From G963665185 sp049723905 (GTDB lineage Bacteria; Desulfobacterota; Desulfovibrionia; Desulfovibrionales; Desulfovibrionaceae), in NCBI RefSeq assembly GCF_049723905.1, contig NZ_JBJKFD010000001.1, positions 3,224,001 through 3,288,000 on the forward strand: 64,000 nucleotides of DNA, given 5' to 3'. The position numbers and the translations under genes were made by a program. The notes below the pieces were generated by a model. That model was not told the origin of the DNA. It saw only the letters and a list, made by a program, of their open reading frames with translations, and did no database searches. This document shows positions 17,122-26,698 of this stretch, piece after piece. Numbering within the stretch: position 1 is the first letter of the stretch; the number at the start of each line of letters is the position of its first letter.

Positions 17122-17522
17122 GCGTAACCTCCGTTCGCATTGATCTTTTGACACACGATCTGTCATGCAGAACATTCCAATGGAGTTCCCCGATTTTTTT
17201 TGCACCACGTCAGTGGGTGGTGCCACTGCGTTGGCGGGCTTCAAGCCCTGAGGTGCCGGAAACACCGGTGGCCTTCTCCTGCAAATAAACCTGCCGTGTC
17301 GAGTACCAGTTACTAACATTCAACGGGGGGGATGCCGCTTTTCTGCGCCAAACCGGACAGAATTTCGATTTCGCAGTTCTGGCGTATCAAATTCTGCGGA
17401 AAAAAGCAGCTAAACTGATAAGTTGGTAATTATTTGTCTCTGAAGCCCGTTATTTGCCGAACAATCTTTAATAAAAGGGAGTTATGCGCAGAATCTTTCT
17501 TCCTCTTCCCCCTCCCCCAAAC
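17122..17522. other. Intergenic region between asdA and the dsr operon
   Basis: It must contain the asdA promoter on the minus strand. No clear promoter hexamers, operator or small gene were recognised. Confidence 0.4.
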
Positions 17523-17565
17523 AAAAAAATCCCCCGCCATCGTCAGATGGCAGGGGACTTTTTTA
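17523..17565 (-). terminator. Terminator of the dsrMKJOP operon
   Basis: TCCCC-CGCCATC pairs with GATGG-CAGGGGA, with A and T runs on both sides. It follows the hairpin repeat at 17572-17603 in the 3' region of dsrP. Confidence 0.82.
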
Positions 17566-17571
17566 TTGAAT

Positions 17572-17603
17572 CGCAGGTCCAGGAGGGCGTTCCCTCCTGG
17601 CGG
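17572..17603 (-). repeat. 3'-end hairpin repeat, copy 1
   Basis: CCAGGAGGG-CGTT-CCCTCCTGG preceded by GCAGGT. Copies at 35157 and 63354 read CCAGGAGGC-CGTT-GCCTCCTGG, so the closing base pair has changed on both sides. It lies between the dsrP stop codon and the terminator. Confidence 0.75.
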
Positions 17604-17643
17604 AGTCCAGAGGCGGAGCCTTTGGTCCCCGAAGGGCTGTGCG

Positions 17644-18801
17644 CTAGCGCACTTCCTTTTTAATGCTCAGTGCGACCTTGTACAGCACGGAGATCACGAA
17701 CATGCCCGTGGCGTAAACGGCCAGGGTAATCATGATTTCCTGCAGGGTCGGGGTGTAGGGTGTGAACCCTTCGAACATGTTGGGTGTGAAACCGCCGATA
17801 AGCAGGCCCACGCCCTTGTCCAGCCAGGTTGCCAGCACCAGCAGAATCAGCGCCCAGGGCAGCAGCTTCTGGTTATCCCGCAGTTTGGGCGGAATAAGCA
17901 TGATAAGCGAGGCAATGGCGGCGAAGGTGGCGATCCACATGAGGGTGGACACGTAGTTCACGTTGCCTTCCCAGAATCCCCACAAGAACTCGATAGGCAG
18001 CTTGTGGCCGGGGATGTTGGAGTAGAAGGCGGTGAACACTTCACACAGGAACAGGAAGACGTTGACGCACATGGCGTAGGTAATGGTCTTGGTGAGTGTC
18101 TTTTTGGCAGCGTCGCTCACGCGGAAGTCGGTCGTCTTTTCCAGAACCGTGGCTACCAGCAGCAGAATGGCCGGACCGGCGCAGAATGCGGAGGCCAGGA
18201 AGCGGGCTGCCATAACGGCGGTAAGGAAGTAGTGACGGCCGGGCAGACCTGCGTACAGGAACGCCGTAACCGTGTGGATGGACACGGCCCATACGATGGA
18301 CAGGTACACCAGGGGTTTGACCCACTTGGGAGGCATGACCCGCTGGCGGGTGCAATCAAGCGTTACCCAGCCCACGACGAGGTTCAGGAACAGGTAGCCG
18401 TTGAGAACGATCATATCCCAGAACAGCACCGAGTTGGGTGTGGGATGGAAAATGATGTTCATCATGCGCTGGGGCTGACCAAGGTCGACCACGACGCTGG
18501 CGAGACAGATGATGATCGCTCCGATGGCCTGGAATTCGGCCAGGATGATCAATTCCTTGTATTCTTTGTAATGATGGAAGTAGTAGGGCAGAACCAGCAT
18601 AACGGCTGCTGCGGCAACGCCGACCATGTAGGTCAGCTGGGCGATGTAGAATCCCCAGGATACGTCGCGGCTCATGCCGGTAACGGTCAGACCGTGTTGC
18701 AGCTGATTCATCCACGCCAAGCCACCCACGCCCATGACGACGAGCAGCAGGAGCAGCCAGGCCCAATATAACTTGCTTCCTTTCAATGCAGTCTCAAGCA
18801 T
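17644..18801 (-). CDS. dsrP: DsrP, NrfD-like quinone-interacting membrane subunit
   Basis: The 385 residues form about ten membrane helices of the NrfD/PsrC family, which exchanges electrons with the menaquinone pool. The start ATG 18801 is 11 nt after the dsrO stop. In the DsrMKJOP complex this subunit pairs with the ferredoxin-like DsrO and the cytochrome DsrJ on the periplasmic face. The complex links the quinone pool to reduction of DsrC-bound sulfur during sulfite reduction. It is the last gene of the operon. Confidence 0.93.
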   Translation of the reverse strand: MLETALKGSKLYWAWLLLLLVVMGVGGLAWMNQLQHGLTVTGMSRDVSWGFYIAQLTYMVGVAAAAVMLVLPYYFHHYKEYKELIILAEFQAIGAIIICLASVVVDLGQPQRMMNIIFHPTPNSVLFWDMIVLNGYLFLNLVVGWVTLDCTRQRVMPPKWVKPLVYLSIVWAVSIHTVTAFLYAGLPGRHYFLTAVMAARFLASAFCAGPAILLLVATVLEKTTDFRVSDAAKKTLTKTITYAMCVNVFLFLCEVFTAFYSNIPGHKLPIEFLWGFWEGNVNYVSTLMWIATFAAIASLIMLIPPKLRDNQKLLPWALILLVLATWLDKGVGLLIGGFTPNMFEGFTPYTPTLQEIMITLAVYATGMFVISVLYKVALSIKKEVR

Positions 18802-18812
18802 GGCGAATCCCC

Positions 18813-19589
18813 CTAAATGAGATAATAGACGTTAGGGTTCGTGCCAAGGCTGGGCTTGCGCCGAATGGAGTAGTTCTCCTTCAGCACTTTCCGCACTTCG
18901 GAGTTGGGATCATCCAAGTCGCCGAAGATGAGCGCGCCTTTGGATGCCTCGACACAAGCGGGCATTTTGCCTTCTGCCAGGCGCTCCGCACAGAAGTTGC
19001 ACTTTTCCACAACGCCTCTCATGCGTGTGGGATAAGTCTTGTTCTCGTGCTTGAGGTACGGCCGCGGGTCCATGAAGTTGAAGGAACGCGCGCCGTAGGG
19101 GCAGGCGGCCATGCAATACCGGCAGCCGATGCAGCGGTGCATGTCCATGATGACGATGCCGTCACTTTCACGCTTGAAGGTTGCCTGTGTGGGGCAGACC
19201 CGTACGCACGGTGGCTCCAGGCAATGGTTGCACATAAGCAGGTATTCCTTGTGCTCTGCGCCTTCTGCCTGGAAAGGGTTGTGCTGTTCCGGGAAAACGT
19301 GCTCCATCGTGTCGGTCCAGATCCACTTGATATCCTGGTTGCCCGGGATGTCGGGCACGTTGTGGAAGCTGTGACAGGCTTCGATGAGTGGCTCGAAGTC
19401 TTCCTTGTGGTTCAGCTTGCGTGTGTCGATGACCATGGCCCAGCGTGTGGCGTGGAGCTGTTCCTTGCGGGGATGCACGGGCTCCTTGCCGCCGGTGTTG
19501 GCCATGGCGCGGACGGCCGGGGCTGCCAGCGCGAGTCCCATGAGGGACGCACCGGTGTATTTTATGAAGCTTCTTCTGCTGTTATTCAT
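18813..19589 (-). CDS. dsrO: DsrO, periplasmic ferredoxin-like iron-sulfur subunit
   Basis: Start ATG 19587-19589 follows a ggaggag site, giving 258 residues. A Tat signal is evident: SRRSFIKYTGASLMGLALAAPAVRAMA. [4Fe-4S] ligand clusters appear in CNHCLEPPCVRVCP, CIGCRYCMAACPYG and CNFCAERLAEGKMPACV. It carries electrons between DsrJ and DsrP. The gene lies 2 nt downstream of the dsrJ stop. Confidence 0.94.
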   Translation of the reverse strand: MNNSRRSFIKYTGASLMGLALAAPAVRAMANTGGKEPVHPRKEQLHATRWAMVIDTRKLNHKEDFEPLIEACHSFHNVPDIPGNQDIKWIWTDTMEHVFPEQHNPFQAEGAEHKEYLLMCNHCLEPPCVRVCPTQATFKRESDGIVIMDMHRCIGCRYCMAACPYGARSFNFMDPRPYLKHENKTYPTRMRGVVEKCNFCAERLAEGKMPACVEASKGALIFGDLDDPNSEVRKVLKENYSIRRKPSLGTNPNVYYLI

Positions 19590-19591
19590 GC

Positions 19592-19981
19592 CTATTTCTC
19601 CTCCTTGGGAGCGATGTGGCAATCCCAGCAATAGGGCGACACGGAAGCTGCATTGTGGCACTTGTCGCAGAACTGTTCCTTGCTCACATGGCACTTCATG
19701 CAGGTGTTCTGGAGGCTGATGACGTACTCTTTGTGATTGGTCTGGCTTACGTAGACGCGTTTGCCGTCGCGAATTGCCCAGTCACGCCATTCGTTGAGCA
19801 GTTGCATATGGTTTTCGCGCATCCATTCCGTATCCTCCACGCACTGTGTAGCGACGCTTTCGGGCGGAAGTTGCAGCTTGGGCTGTTCAAACGTCTTGGT
19901 TCCCAGGTTGGACCACAAGGGGAAGGTCACAAGCCCGAGGAAGACGATGAGCCCGACAATTATCTTACTGCCGTGGTACAT
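19592..19981 (-). CDS. dsrJ: DsrJ, triheme c-type cytochrome
   Basis: The 129-residue protein has an N-terminal signal anchor (residues 7-24) and three heme-binding motifs: CMKCH at 94-98, CDKCH at 105-109 and CWDCH at 118-122. It faces the periplasm as part of DsrMKJOP. Length and heme spacing are typical of the family. Confidence 0.95.
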   Translation of the reverse strand: MYHGSKIIVGLIVFLGLVTFPLWSNLGTKTFEQPKLQLPPESVATQCVEDTEWMRENHMQLLNEWRDWAIRDGKRVYVSQTNHKEYVISLQNTCMKCHVSKEQFCDKCHNAASVSPYCWDCHIAPKEEK

Positions 19982-19994
19982 GGATTACTCCCTC

Positions 19995-21605
19995 CTATTC
20001 CTCTTCAAAGGGCTCGCCGCGAAGGTCGAATTCCCGCTTGTTTTGGCCCTTGAGGTTCAGCGCGTTGGCTACCAGCTCGTGGACACCGGAAATCTGGACG
20101 CCGGGCGCCCAGTAGTCGGCCAGGGGGATCAGAGTTGCCCGGTCGATGGCGCAGATGCAGGACATGAGGTTCACGTCGTGCTGGCGCTGCACATGACGCA
20201 GGGCGTTGCCACGTGGCAGGCCGCCGCGCATGCGGATTTCCATGATTTCGTCGGTGTTCAGACCGGAGCCGCCGCCGCAGCAGAAGGTCTGCTCGCGTGT
20301 GGTCTGGGGGGGCATCTCAAAGTAGTTGTTGCATACGTTCTTGAGAATGTAGCGGGGCTCTTCCAGCAAGCCCATGGCACGGGCCGGGTTGCACGAATCG
20401 TGAAACGTGACGCGGTGCTTGTTGTTGCGTTCGGGCGAGAGGTCGAGCTTGTTGTGCTTGATGAGGTCGGCTGTGAATTCGGCGATGTGCACCATCTTGG
20501 TGGCTGCGGCGTTGTGGAAGACCGTGCCGGTGATGGGGCTTTTGGGAGTGATCATGCCACTGTGCTGCATGTACCCGTTCATGGTGTCCATGTACTGGTT
20601 GATCACGCGCCACATATGGCCGCATTCGCCGCCCAATATCCATTTGCAGCCCAGGCGTTCGGCCTCGGCGTACATTTTGCCATTGAGCTTCTGCATGGTG
20701 TCGGCCGTGGTGAACAGGCCGAAGTTGCCGCCTTCGGAAGCATAGGTGGACAGGGTGTAGTCCAGGCCGATGGCTTCGAAGAGCATCAGGTAGCCCATGA
20801 ACGTGTAGATGCCGGGGTCGGCGAACACGTCGCCCGAAGGCGTGATGAAGAGGATCTCGTGACCCTTTTCGTTGAAGGGCGGGTTGATGCGCACGCCCGT
20901 GTATTCCTCGATGTCGTCGCAGAGGAATTCCACAATGTCCTTGAAGGCGTGGGGCTGGATGCCGAGGTGGTTGCCGGTGCGGTTACAGTTGGAAACCGGC
21001 TCCATGATCCAGTTGATGCCCAGACCGACCTCGTGCATCAGTTCGCGGGCCATCATGGTGATTTCCGCGGTATCGATGCCGTAGGGGCAGTACAGGGAGC
21101 AGCGGCGGCATTCCGTACACTGGTAGAAGTAGAGGAACCATTCCTTGAGGACGTCCTCTTCCAGCACGCGGGCGCCGTTCAGCTTGCCCAGGATTTTGCC
21201 TGCCATGGTGAAGTCCTTGCGGTAGACCGAACGAAGCAGTTCGGCGCGCAGGACGGGCATGTTTTTGGGGTCGCCGGAGCCGATAAAGTAGTGGCACTTG
21301 TCGGCACAGGCTCCGCAGCGCACGCAGATGTCCATGAAGACTTTGAGCGAGCGGTACTTGTCCAGGCGTTCGCGGAAGGCGCGATGAATGATGTCCTGCC
21401 AGTTTTCAGGCAGTTTCCAATCCTCTTCGCCGGGATTCCATTCCCTGGCGTTGGGAAACCCCAATTTTCCATAAAGGTCCGGCTTGGCCGGATAGCACCA
21501 GTTGCCCGGCGCGAAGTTGTTGGGCGTATCCATCCACCCGGTTTTGGGCGGATTGTCGTAATTGACGTTTTGGAGCAGCTCTTTTGGCTTAAGGTCGAAT
21601 CCCAT
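19995..21605 (-). CDS. dsrK: DsrK, HdrD-like iron-sulfur subunit
   Basis: The 536-residue cytoplasmic subunit resembles the catalytic subunit of heterodisulfide reductase. Two [4Fe-4S] clusters are bound by CVRCGACADKC and CTECRRCSLYC. A later CCG-domain motif, FCCGGGSGLN, marks the special cubane site expected to reduce the DsrC trisulfide. Its stop is 13 nt upstream of the dsrJ start, consistent with translational coupling. Confidence 0.95.
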   Translation of the reverse strand: MGFDLKPKELLQNVNYDNPPKTGWMDTPNNFAPGNWCYPAKPDLYGKLGFPNAREWNPGEEDWKLPENWQDIIHRAFRERLDKYRSLKVFMDICVRCGACADKCHYFIGSGDPKNMPVLRAELLRSVYRKDFTMAGKILGKLNGARVLEEDVLKEWFLYFYQCTECRRCSLYCPYGIDTAEITMMARELMHEVGLGINWIMEPVSNCNRTGNHLGIQPHAFKDIVEFLCDDIEEYTGVRINPPFNEKGHEILFITPSGDVFADPGIYTFMGYLMLFEAIGLDYTLSTYASEGGNFGLFTTADTMQKLNGKMYAEAERLGCKWILGGECGHMWRVINQYMDTMNGYMQHSGMITPKSPITGTVFHNAAATKMVHIAEFTADLIKHNKLDLSPERNNKHRVTFHDSCNPARAMGLLEEPRYILKNVCNNYFEMPPQTTREQTFCCGGGSGLNTDEIMEIRMRGGLPRGNALRHVQRQHDVNLMSCICAIDRATLIPLADYWAPGVQISGVHELVANALNLKGQNKREFDLRGEPFEEE

Positions 21606-21618
21606 GTGGCTATCTCCT

Positions 21619-22650
21619 CTACTCCTGCTTGTCCGCCGCGGGGAGCGGCTTGTCTACGGGAAGACCGGCTTCCACCATGGCTTCCCGGAAGTCGTCTTCA
21701 TAGGCTGCGTAGCTGTGCGGAGCGACTTTGTTGTTCCAGGGGTTTTCGTGGTGTTTGAAGCGGGTGTCGTTGGGCATATTGCGTGTGGGCGAAAGGAATA
21801 CGCCGCCCATATGCATGAGCTTGGAGAAGGGGAAGTAGGCGAACAGCACGCTTACCAGGAAAATATGCACATAAAATGATGCGGAGATATTTTCCGGGAT
21901 AACCGGGTGAAACGTTACCAGCCCCATGGTCAGTTCCTTGATGGCAATGATGTCTACCTTGGCGAAGTAACGCATGTAGATGCCGGAAAGAGCAATGCTC
22001 AACAGCAGGAACAGTGCGAAAAAGTCCGCGGCGTTGGACAGGTAGCGGATGCGACCGCTGAACATACGCCGTCCAAGCAGAAACAGCAGGCCGACGATGA
22101 TCATCAGGTCGCTCATGTACATGACAGGAGTGGCGATCTGCATGATGCCGTCGACAAATTCAATGCCCGTAACAAATCCCAGCACCGGTTCCGTGAAAAG
22201 ACGGAGGTGGCGCAGCAGGATGACCAGAAAACTGTAATGGAAAATCAGCGCGAACGCCCACAGCCATTTGGCAGAAAAGTATGCCACAATGGGGCGTTCA
22301 CCGTCCGCCTCTTTGTACAGAACGGACTTTGTGTTGCGAAAAAGGGAGCGGAAGCAGAAAATTTCGAAAAACATCCTGATGATAGTTCCGCGCACCGTAG
22401 AGGGGTTGTCAATACAGTTGTGTTCGATCCAATCGAACGACTTCTGCTGTCCCCCCGTGGTGGGGATGCGGAACGGCACCGGCGATTTCGCCCACCCAAT
22501 CACCTTGCGCACAAATCCGACCACAAAGATAGCCACCGCAACGTACGGGATGGCAATGGCGAACAGGCTGCTCAAATGGGCACCCTGCACTCCGATCAAT
22601 GCGACCAAGATGAGCGCGAAGACGAGAAACAACGAGTAAAATGCGTTCAT
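21619..22650 (-). CDS. dsrM: DsrM, cytochrome b-type membrane subunit
   Basis: The 343 residues contain six or so hydrophobic helices with a NarI-like core (FHYSFLVILLRHLRLF, GIYMRYF, FYVHIFLVSVLFAYFPFSKLMHMGG), whose histidines should hold two b hemes. It takes electrons from menaquinol and passes them to DsrK. The C-terminal 50 residues are soluble. The gene is second in the operon, 5 nt after the RsbRD-like gene. Confidence 0.94.
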   Translation of the reverse strand: MNAFYSLFLVFALILVALIGVQGAHLSSLFAIAIPYVAVAIFVVGFVRKVIGWAKSPVPFRIPTTGGQQKSFDWIEHNCIDNPSTVRGTIIRMFFEIFCFRSLFRNTKSVLYKEADGERPIVAYFSAKWLWAFALIFHYSFLVILLRHLRLFTEPVLGFVTGIEFVDGIMQIATPVMYMSDLMIIVGLLFLLGRRMFSGRIRYLSNAADFFALFLLLSIALSGIYMRYFAKVDIIAIKELTMGLVTFHPVIPENISASFYVHIFLVSVLFAYFPFSKLMHMGGVFLSPTRNMPNDTRFKHHENPWNNKVAPHSYAAYEDDFREAMVEAGLPVDKPLPAADKQE

Positions 22651-22655
22651 CTACC

Positions 22656-23225
22656 CTACCTCTCTTTGTCTTGCACCGGCCCCTCCGGAACAATGGGCGT
22701 CAGCCCTTTATCCATGGAGGGTTCCTCACACACCAATCCCGCCTTTCTAAAAAGCATGTGGTGCGTTCGCTTGTATTCCTGCACCCGCATGGAATACACA
22801 TGCTCTCTGGCCTTGGTGTAGATATCGAACGCCATCAGGGCCATGTTGTCCACACGTCCGTCCAGTGTTACGAGATCTTCCCCCAGATTCTCCTTCCTGA
22901 TCTGGGAGCCCAATGCCTCACGCACCGCTTTTTTGAAAAGGAAAACAAAGGACAACGCCTTGCCCGGCGTAAAATCCTGTACGGCCCGAATCTTGACGAT
23001 GTCTTCCAGATGGGCGCAGATGTCCTGGGCGTTCTCCCAGGCCAGCATGCCATCTATCAGCTTATCCAAGGCTTCGCGAAAGGTCGCGCCCACCGGATTG
23101 GTGAACTGATCCTTGTTGCTTTTCCAAAGCCTGGCTGTCTCCTTGGGATAGGTTTCAAGCACAAGCTGGTTCCAACGGGCAAGCACGTCCGCCTTGTTTT
23201 TCGCCACAAGCTCTAACAGTGTCAT
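22656..23225 (-). CDS. RsbRD N-terminal-domain protein heading the dsr operon
   Basis: This helical 189-residue protein begins MTLLELVAKNKADVLARWNQLVLETYP, matching the N-terminal domain found in RsbR co-antagonists, without the STAS domain that would make it a stressosome protein. It is followed by dsrM after only 5 nt. A gene of this type precedes dsrM in other Desulfovibrio species. A regulatory or assembly role in sulfite reduction is inferred from position only; no catalytic motif is visible. Confidence 0.78.
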   Translation of the reverse strand: MTLLELVAKNKADVLARWNQLVLETYPKETARLWKSNKDQFTNPVGATFREALDKLIDGMLAWENAQDICAHLEDIVKIRAVQDFTPGKALSFVFLFKKAVREALGSQIRKENLGEDLVTLDGRVDNMALMAFDIYTKAREHVYSMRVQEYKRTHHMLFRKAGLVCEEPSMDKGLTPIVPEGPVQDKER

Positions 23226-23291
23226 AGGATACGTAAACTCGCTTTGACGACGAGAAAGAAACCGACCACAACGGCCGAAGTCGCAGACTCA

Positions 23292-23313
23292 CACATTTCG
23301 TGGCCGAAATGTG
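23292..23313. promoter_or_regulatory. Palindrome in the dsr operon control region
   Basis: CACATTTCG (23292-23300) and CGAAATGTG (23305-23313) are perfect 9-bp arms around TGGC. It lies 67 bp upstream of the operon start and about 190 bp from the divergent VOC gene. It is a candidate operator; the regulator is unknown. Confidence 0.6.
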
Positions 23314-23502
23314 GGCGTACTGCGCGTAAATTATCGTTCTGAGTGCAATACGTTGCCATGTGCGAATCGTCAAGGCGCTTGTGCGAAAATGCACGACACT
23401 CAGCATCCTTAGGCCCTTTATCGATAAAAAAACTGGTCATTGAATCAAGCGTGGCGAACGCGTATGATTAGGCATTTCAAAAACGCAAAAAAGGAAGTGA
23501 AG

Positions 23503-24102
23503 ATGTCCCGATTCACCGGTATAAACCATTTGGCCATGGTTACGGGAGACATGGACGCCACCATCCGCTTCTGGCGGGATCTTTTGGGAATGCGCATGGT
23601 GGCCGGATTGGGCAGGCCGGGCTTCCGCCACTATTTTTTCGAAATTAGCGAGCACGACATGATCGCCTTTTTCGAATGGCCGGATGTGGAACCTCTTAAG
23701 GAAAAGGACCACGGCGCTCCTGTCAAAGGGCCCTTTGCCTTCGACCATATCGCCTTAGGCGTGGCGTCGGACGATGACCTCTGGGAACTCAAGGCCAAGC
23801 TGGAGGCCGCGGATATGTGGGTCTCCGAGATTATCGACCATGGGTTCATCCATTCCATCTACGCCTTCGATCCCAACAATATCGCCATAGAATTCAGCGC
23901 CGAAGTGGACTCCGTGAATGTCCGGGCCCATCCGGTGATGGCGGACCGGGAACCGGGTGAGATTGCCCGGGAAGGCGCGGAGCCCCAGCCGGGTGTCTGG
24001 CCGCAGCCGGGCGCGCCCGTGCCGCTGGAAGAGCGCGTGGTGTACCCTGGCGAAGGGGTGAAGATTGCGGAAAAAATGAAGCGCGACAAGGACGGCGAAT
24101 AG
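23503..24102 (+). CDS. VOC-superfamily (glyoxalase/dioxygenase fold) protein
   Basis: ATG 23503 follows aaggaag and gives 199 residues. Beta-alpha-beta-beta-beta modules are recognisable: INHLAMVTGDMDATIRFWRDLLGMRMV, then FDHIALGVASDDDLWELKAKLEA, then IYAFDPNNIAIEFSA. The His of each module (INHLA, FDHIA) and the Glu of the last strand are the usual metal ligands. The C-terminal 50 residues are proline-rich and atypical. The substrate is unknown. It is divergent from the dsr operon. Confidence 0.85.
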   Translation: MSRFTGINHLAMVTGDMDATIRFWRDLLGMRMVAGLGRPGFRHYFFEISEHDMIAFFEWPDVEPLKEKDHGAPVKGPFAFDHIALGVASDDDLWELKAKLEAADMWVSEIIDHGFIHSIYAFDPNNIAIEFSAEVDSVNVRAHPVMADREPGEIAREGAEPQPGVWPQPGAPVPLEERVVYPGEGVKIAEKMKRDKDGE

Positions 24103-24332
24103 CACTGAGTCCGCACGTGCTCCCTATTATATATGTATTACAGGCAGGGGGGCGCCGGGAGGCTTCCCGGCCCCGAACTGCGGACAACGGCACGAGAGTG
24201 CCGCAGCCCTGAAGAAAAGTTATCCCGCATATCAGGAGCTCCGCGCCAGCCCTGAGCTTTCCTCACGGCGTCCGGTCTTTCGCCACACACCTTTTTGAGC
24301 AGCCTGCCAGATTGAATTTTGTAATCAATCTG

Positions 24333-24361
24333 AGGCCGGGACTTCCTGGCCTTTCGTTTTT
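24333..24361 (+). terminator. Possible terminator of the VOC gene
   Basis: AGGCC and GGCCT enclose a 10-nt loop and are followed by TTCGTTTTT. The stem is short, and it stands 230 bp after the stop codon. Confidence 0.45.
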
Positions 24362-24672
24362 CTTGGCGGCCCTTTGCATCCCCTTGCAGTGGAGCGCATC
24401 GTGAATGGGCCCGTCCTCTTTGCAGGCGTCGGCCAGCTGCGAAGAGGTATTTTGATAAAAATACTGCCACCTCGTTTCGTATTTCTCAATCCATCATTTT
24501 GCAGCGGGTTTTTCAGCCTTTTCCAGAGCGTGTCTGTCTGTTTTTTTGCGCTCTTTTCGGAGAGGTTTTCCTATTAATTCAAGATTCTGTAACAATTTGG
24601 CCTGATGATGGGGGTCGTCAAATAGGCTAGAATATATTATGCTTACACAATGAGCAAAGGGCGGAGATGGCC

Positions 24673-24690
24673 TGTAACAGCCTGTTTACA
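24673..24690. promoter_or_regulatory. TyrR-box-like site upstream of the activator gene
   Basis: TGTAAC-AGCCTG-TTTACA differs by one base from the TyrR consensus TGTAAA-N6-TTTACA. It lies about 285 bp upstream of a gene whose product has TyrR architecture, so autoregulation is plausible. Confidence 0.5.
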
Positions 24691-24975
24691 CATAAATGGC
24701 ATATCTCCGAAAATGTAACTCCATCGTATTGTTCATAAAATTTTACACAAATGAAAGCATAACTCTTTGAATCCTCTGGTGTAGAATACGAAAATCATAA
24801 GAGCGCTCGACCTGAAAAGGGATGCGCGGAAGTGAAAAAAAATGCCGAAAATCATAAGGCGTGAAAAAAAGCAGAATTTCGGGCCGAGTCAAAGCTCTGT
24901 TTTTGTATCGTATATTGCTATGTTCTCTGGGTAATTACATTAATTATAACGTGAAAAAAGAATATTGCGTATAAA

Positions 24976-26664
24976 ATGAAGATTTCGGATATAGATTTTG
25001 TCGAGAGGTCCGGCAGGGGGTTGTCCGGTTTGGCTCGAAGTCTCAAATTCAAACTCCTTTTCGAAGATCGAATCGGTATCGTATACGACGTGGCCCGCCT
25101 GATGGTAGACCAGGGGCTCAATATCGTGAGCATGGAAGTGGAGCAGCAGAACGGATATGCCAAGATCGCCGTGGAAATCGAAAAAGTCGATGGCGATGTG
25201 GACAAAGACTCCCTGCTCAGCCTTTTCTCCACCCTTCCCAAAATAGAAAGCCAGGCCGAGCTGGAACGTCTGCCGCAGGAACGCCGGGAACGGTGGTACC
25301 GCAACCTCTTTGACGGCATGAGCGAAGGCGTCCTTTCCGTGGATGCCAACGGCATCATCAATGCGGCAAACAGCGTTGCCTGCCGCATTCTGGGGCAGAG
25401 CTACGAGGTGCTCATCAACTCGCACGTGAGCGAGACCACCGATCCCAAAGACTGTATCCTGGCCGAGTGTATTGCCAAGAAAATCCCCATCAACCGGCGG
25501 CGGTCCGTCAATACGGACACGGGGCGGGTGGAATATTACGGATCGGCCAAGCCCATATTCGATACCCAGGGAAATTTCATCGGTGCGGTGCTGCTGATGA
25601 AAAACCTTAAAGAGGTGCAGGCCATGGTCGATGCGGTCATGACTCCCGCGCAAATCACCTTCTCCGACTTTGTGGGCGACAGTCCCCCTGTCCGCAATCT
25701 CATCTCCTTTGCCCACAGGATCGCCAAACTCGACACCATTGTTTCCATCACCGGCGAGAGCGGTACAGGCAAGGAGCTTTTCGCCAAAGCCCTGCACTTC
25801 GACAGCGAACGCAGTGGTCCCTTCATCCCCATCAACTGTGCGGCACTGCCCGAACCCCTTATTGAAAGCGAACTCTTCGGTTATGCGGACGGTGCATTCA
25901 CCGGAGCGCGCAAAAAAGGCAAGCCCGGTCTTTTCGAAGCCGCACGCAACGGCACAATCTTTCTGGATGAAATAGGCGAAATGCCCCACACCCTGCAGGC
26001 CAAGATTCTTCGCGTTCTGCAGGATGGACTGGTGCGCCGCATTGGCGGGTTTGACGAAATCCCGGTGAATGCCCGGGTGCTTACCGCAACCAACAAGAAC
26101 CTTGCGGAGCTGGTCGAGGAAGGAACCTTTCGGGAAGACCTCTTCTACCGCATCAATGTGCTGACCGTGCAGATTCCGCCCCTGCGCGAACGGTTGGGGG
26201 ACATTCCCCTTTTGGTGGATGCGTTTTTGCTCCGTTTCAACCAGCGGCTGGAAAAGCCCAAGCAGACACTCAGCCAGGGGGCATTGGCCAAATTGAACAC
26301 CTACAGCTGGCCCGGCAATGTACGGGAGCTGCAGAATGTTATCGAACGTGCCTCCATTTTGAGCGACGGCGGGGTGATCCACAGCGATGCCATTTTGCTG
26401 AACAGCGAAGCGGCCGTCGATGGAAAGCGGGCAGCCTCCAAACCGATGAAAGGTGGCAAACGGCCACTCAAGGAATTGGTGGGGGATTATGAGATGGAAA
26501 TTTTGCTGGAAACGCTCAATTCAACATCCAGCATTCGCAAGGCGGCAAAGATGCTCGGCATCTCCCATACGGCCCTGCTGAAGAAGATCGCCAAGTATGA
26601 ACTTCAGGGCGGTAACAAAACGTACCACTGCGGAAAAAATATACCATTCCGAAATTTTCAATAA
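24976..26664 (+). CDS. TyrR-like sigma-54-dependent activator (ACT-PAS-AAA+-HTH)
   Basis: The 562-residue activator has an ACT-like amino acid-sensing domain (about residues 25-90, KFKLLFEDRIGIVYDVARLM) and a PAS domain (about 105-205). The sigma-54 AAA+ ATPase has Walker A GESGTGKE near residue 258, GAFTGA near 306 and Walker B GTIFLDEIGEM. A Fis-type helix-turn-helix (SIRKAAKMLGISHTALLKKI) ends the protein. It should bind enhancer sites and drive sigma-54 RNA polymerase in response to an amino acid. The alanine dehydrogenase gene downstream has a sigma-54 promoter and is the obvious target. Confidence 0.93.
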   Translation: MKISDIDFVERSGRGLSGLARSLKFKLLFEDRIGIVYDVARLMVDQGLNIVSMEVEQQNGYAKIAVEIEKVDGDVDKDSLLSLFSTLPKIESQAELERLPQERRERWYRNLFDGMSEGVLSVDANGIINAANSVACRILGQSYEVLINSHVSETTDPKDCILAECIAKKIPINRRRSVNTDTGRVEYYGSAKPIFDTQGNFIGAVLLMKNLKEVQAMVDAVMTPAQITFSDFVGDSPPVRNLISFAHRIAKLDTIVSITGESGTGKELFAKALHFDSERSGPFIPINCAALPEPLIESELFGYADGAFTGARKKGKPGLFEAARNGTIFLDEIGEMPHTLQAKILRVLQDGLVRRIGGFDEIPVNARVLTATNKNLAELVEEGTFREDLFYRINVLTVQIPPLRERLGDIPLLVDAFLLRFNQRLEKPKQTLSQGALAKLNTYSWPGNVRELQNVIERASILSDGGVIHSDAILLNSEAAVDGKRAASKPMKGGKRPLKELVGDYEMEILLETLNSTSSIRKAAKMLGISHTALLKKIAKYELQGGNKTYHCGKNIPFRNFQ

Positions 26665-26698
26665 AATAAACAGGTTAGTATATATTCCCCTCATTTTT

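Larger units (their letters stand above)
24103..24975. other. 873-bp intergenic region with hairpins and regulatory sites
   Basis: The left part is GC-rich. It includes a remnant of the hairpin element right end (ACCTTTTTGAGCAGCC, 24291-24306) and a perfect 8-bp hairpin at 24308-24332. The right 400 bp is AT-rich and must contain the promoter of the sigma-54 activator. No gene was recognised. Confidence 0.5.
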
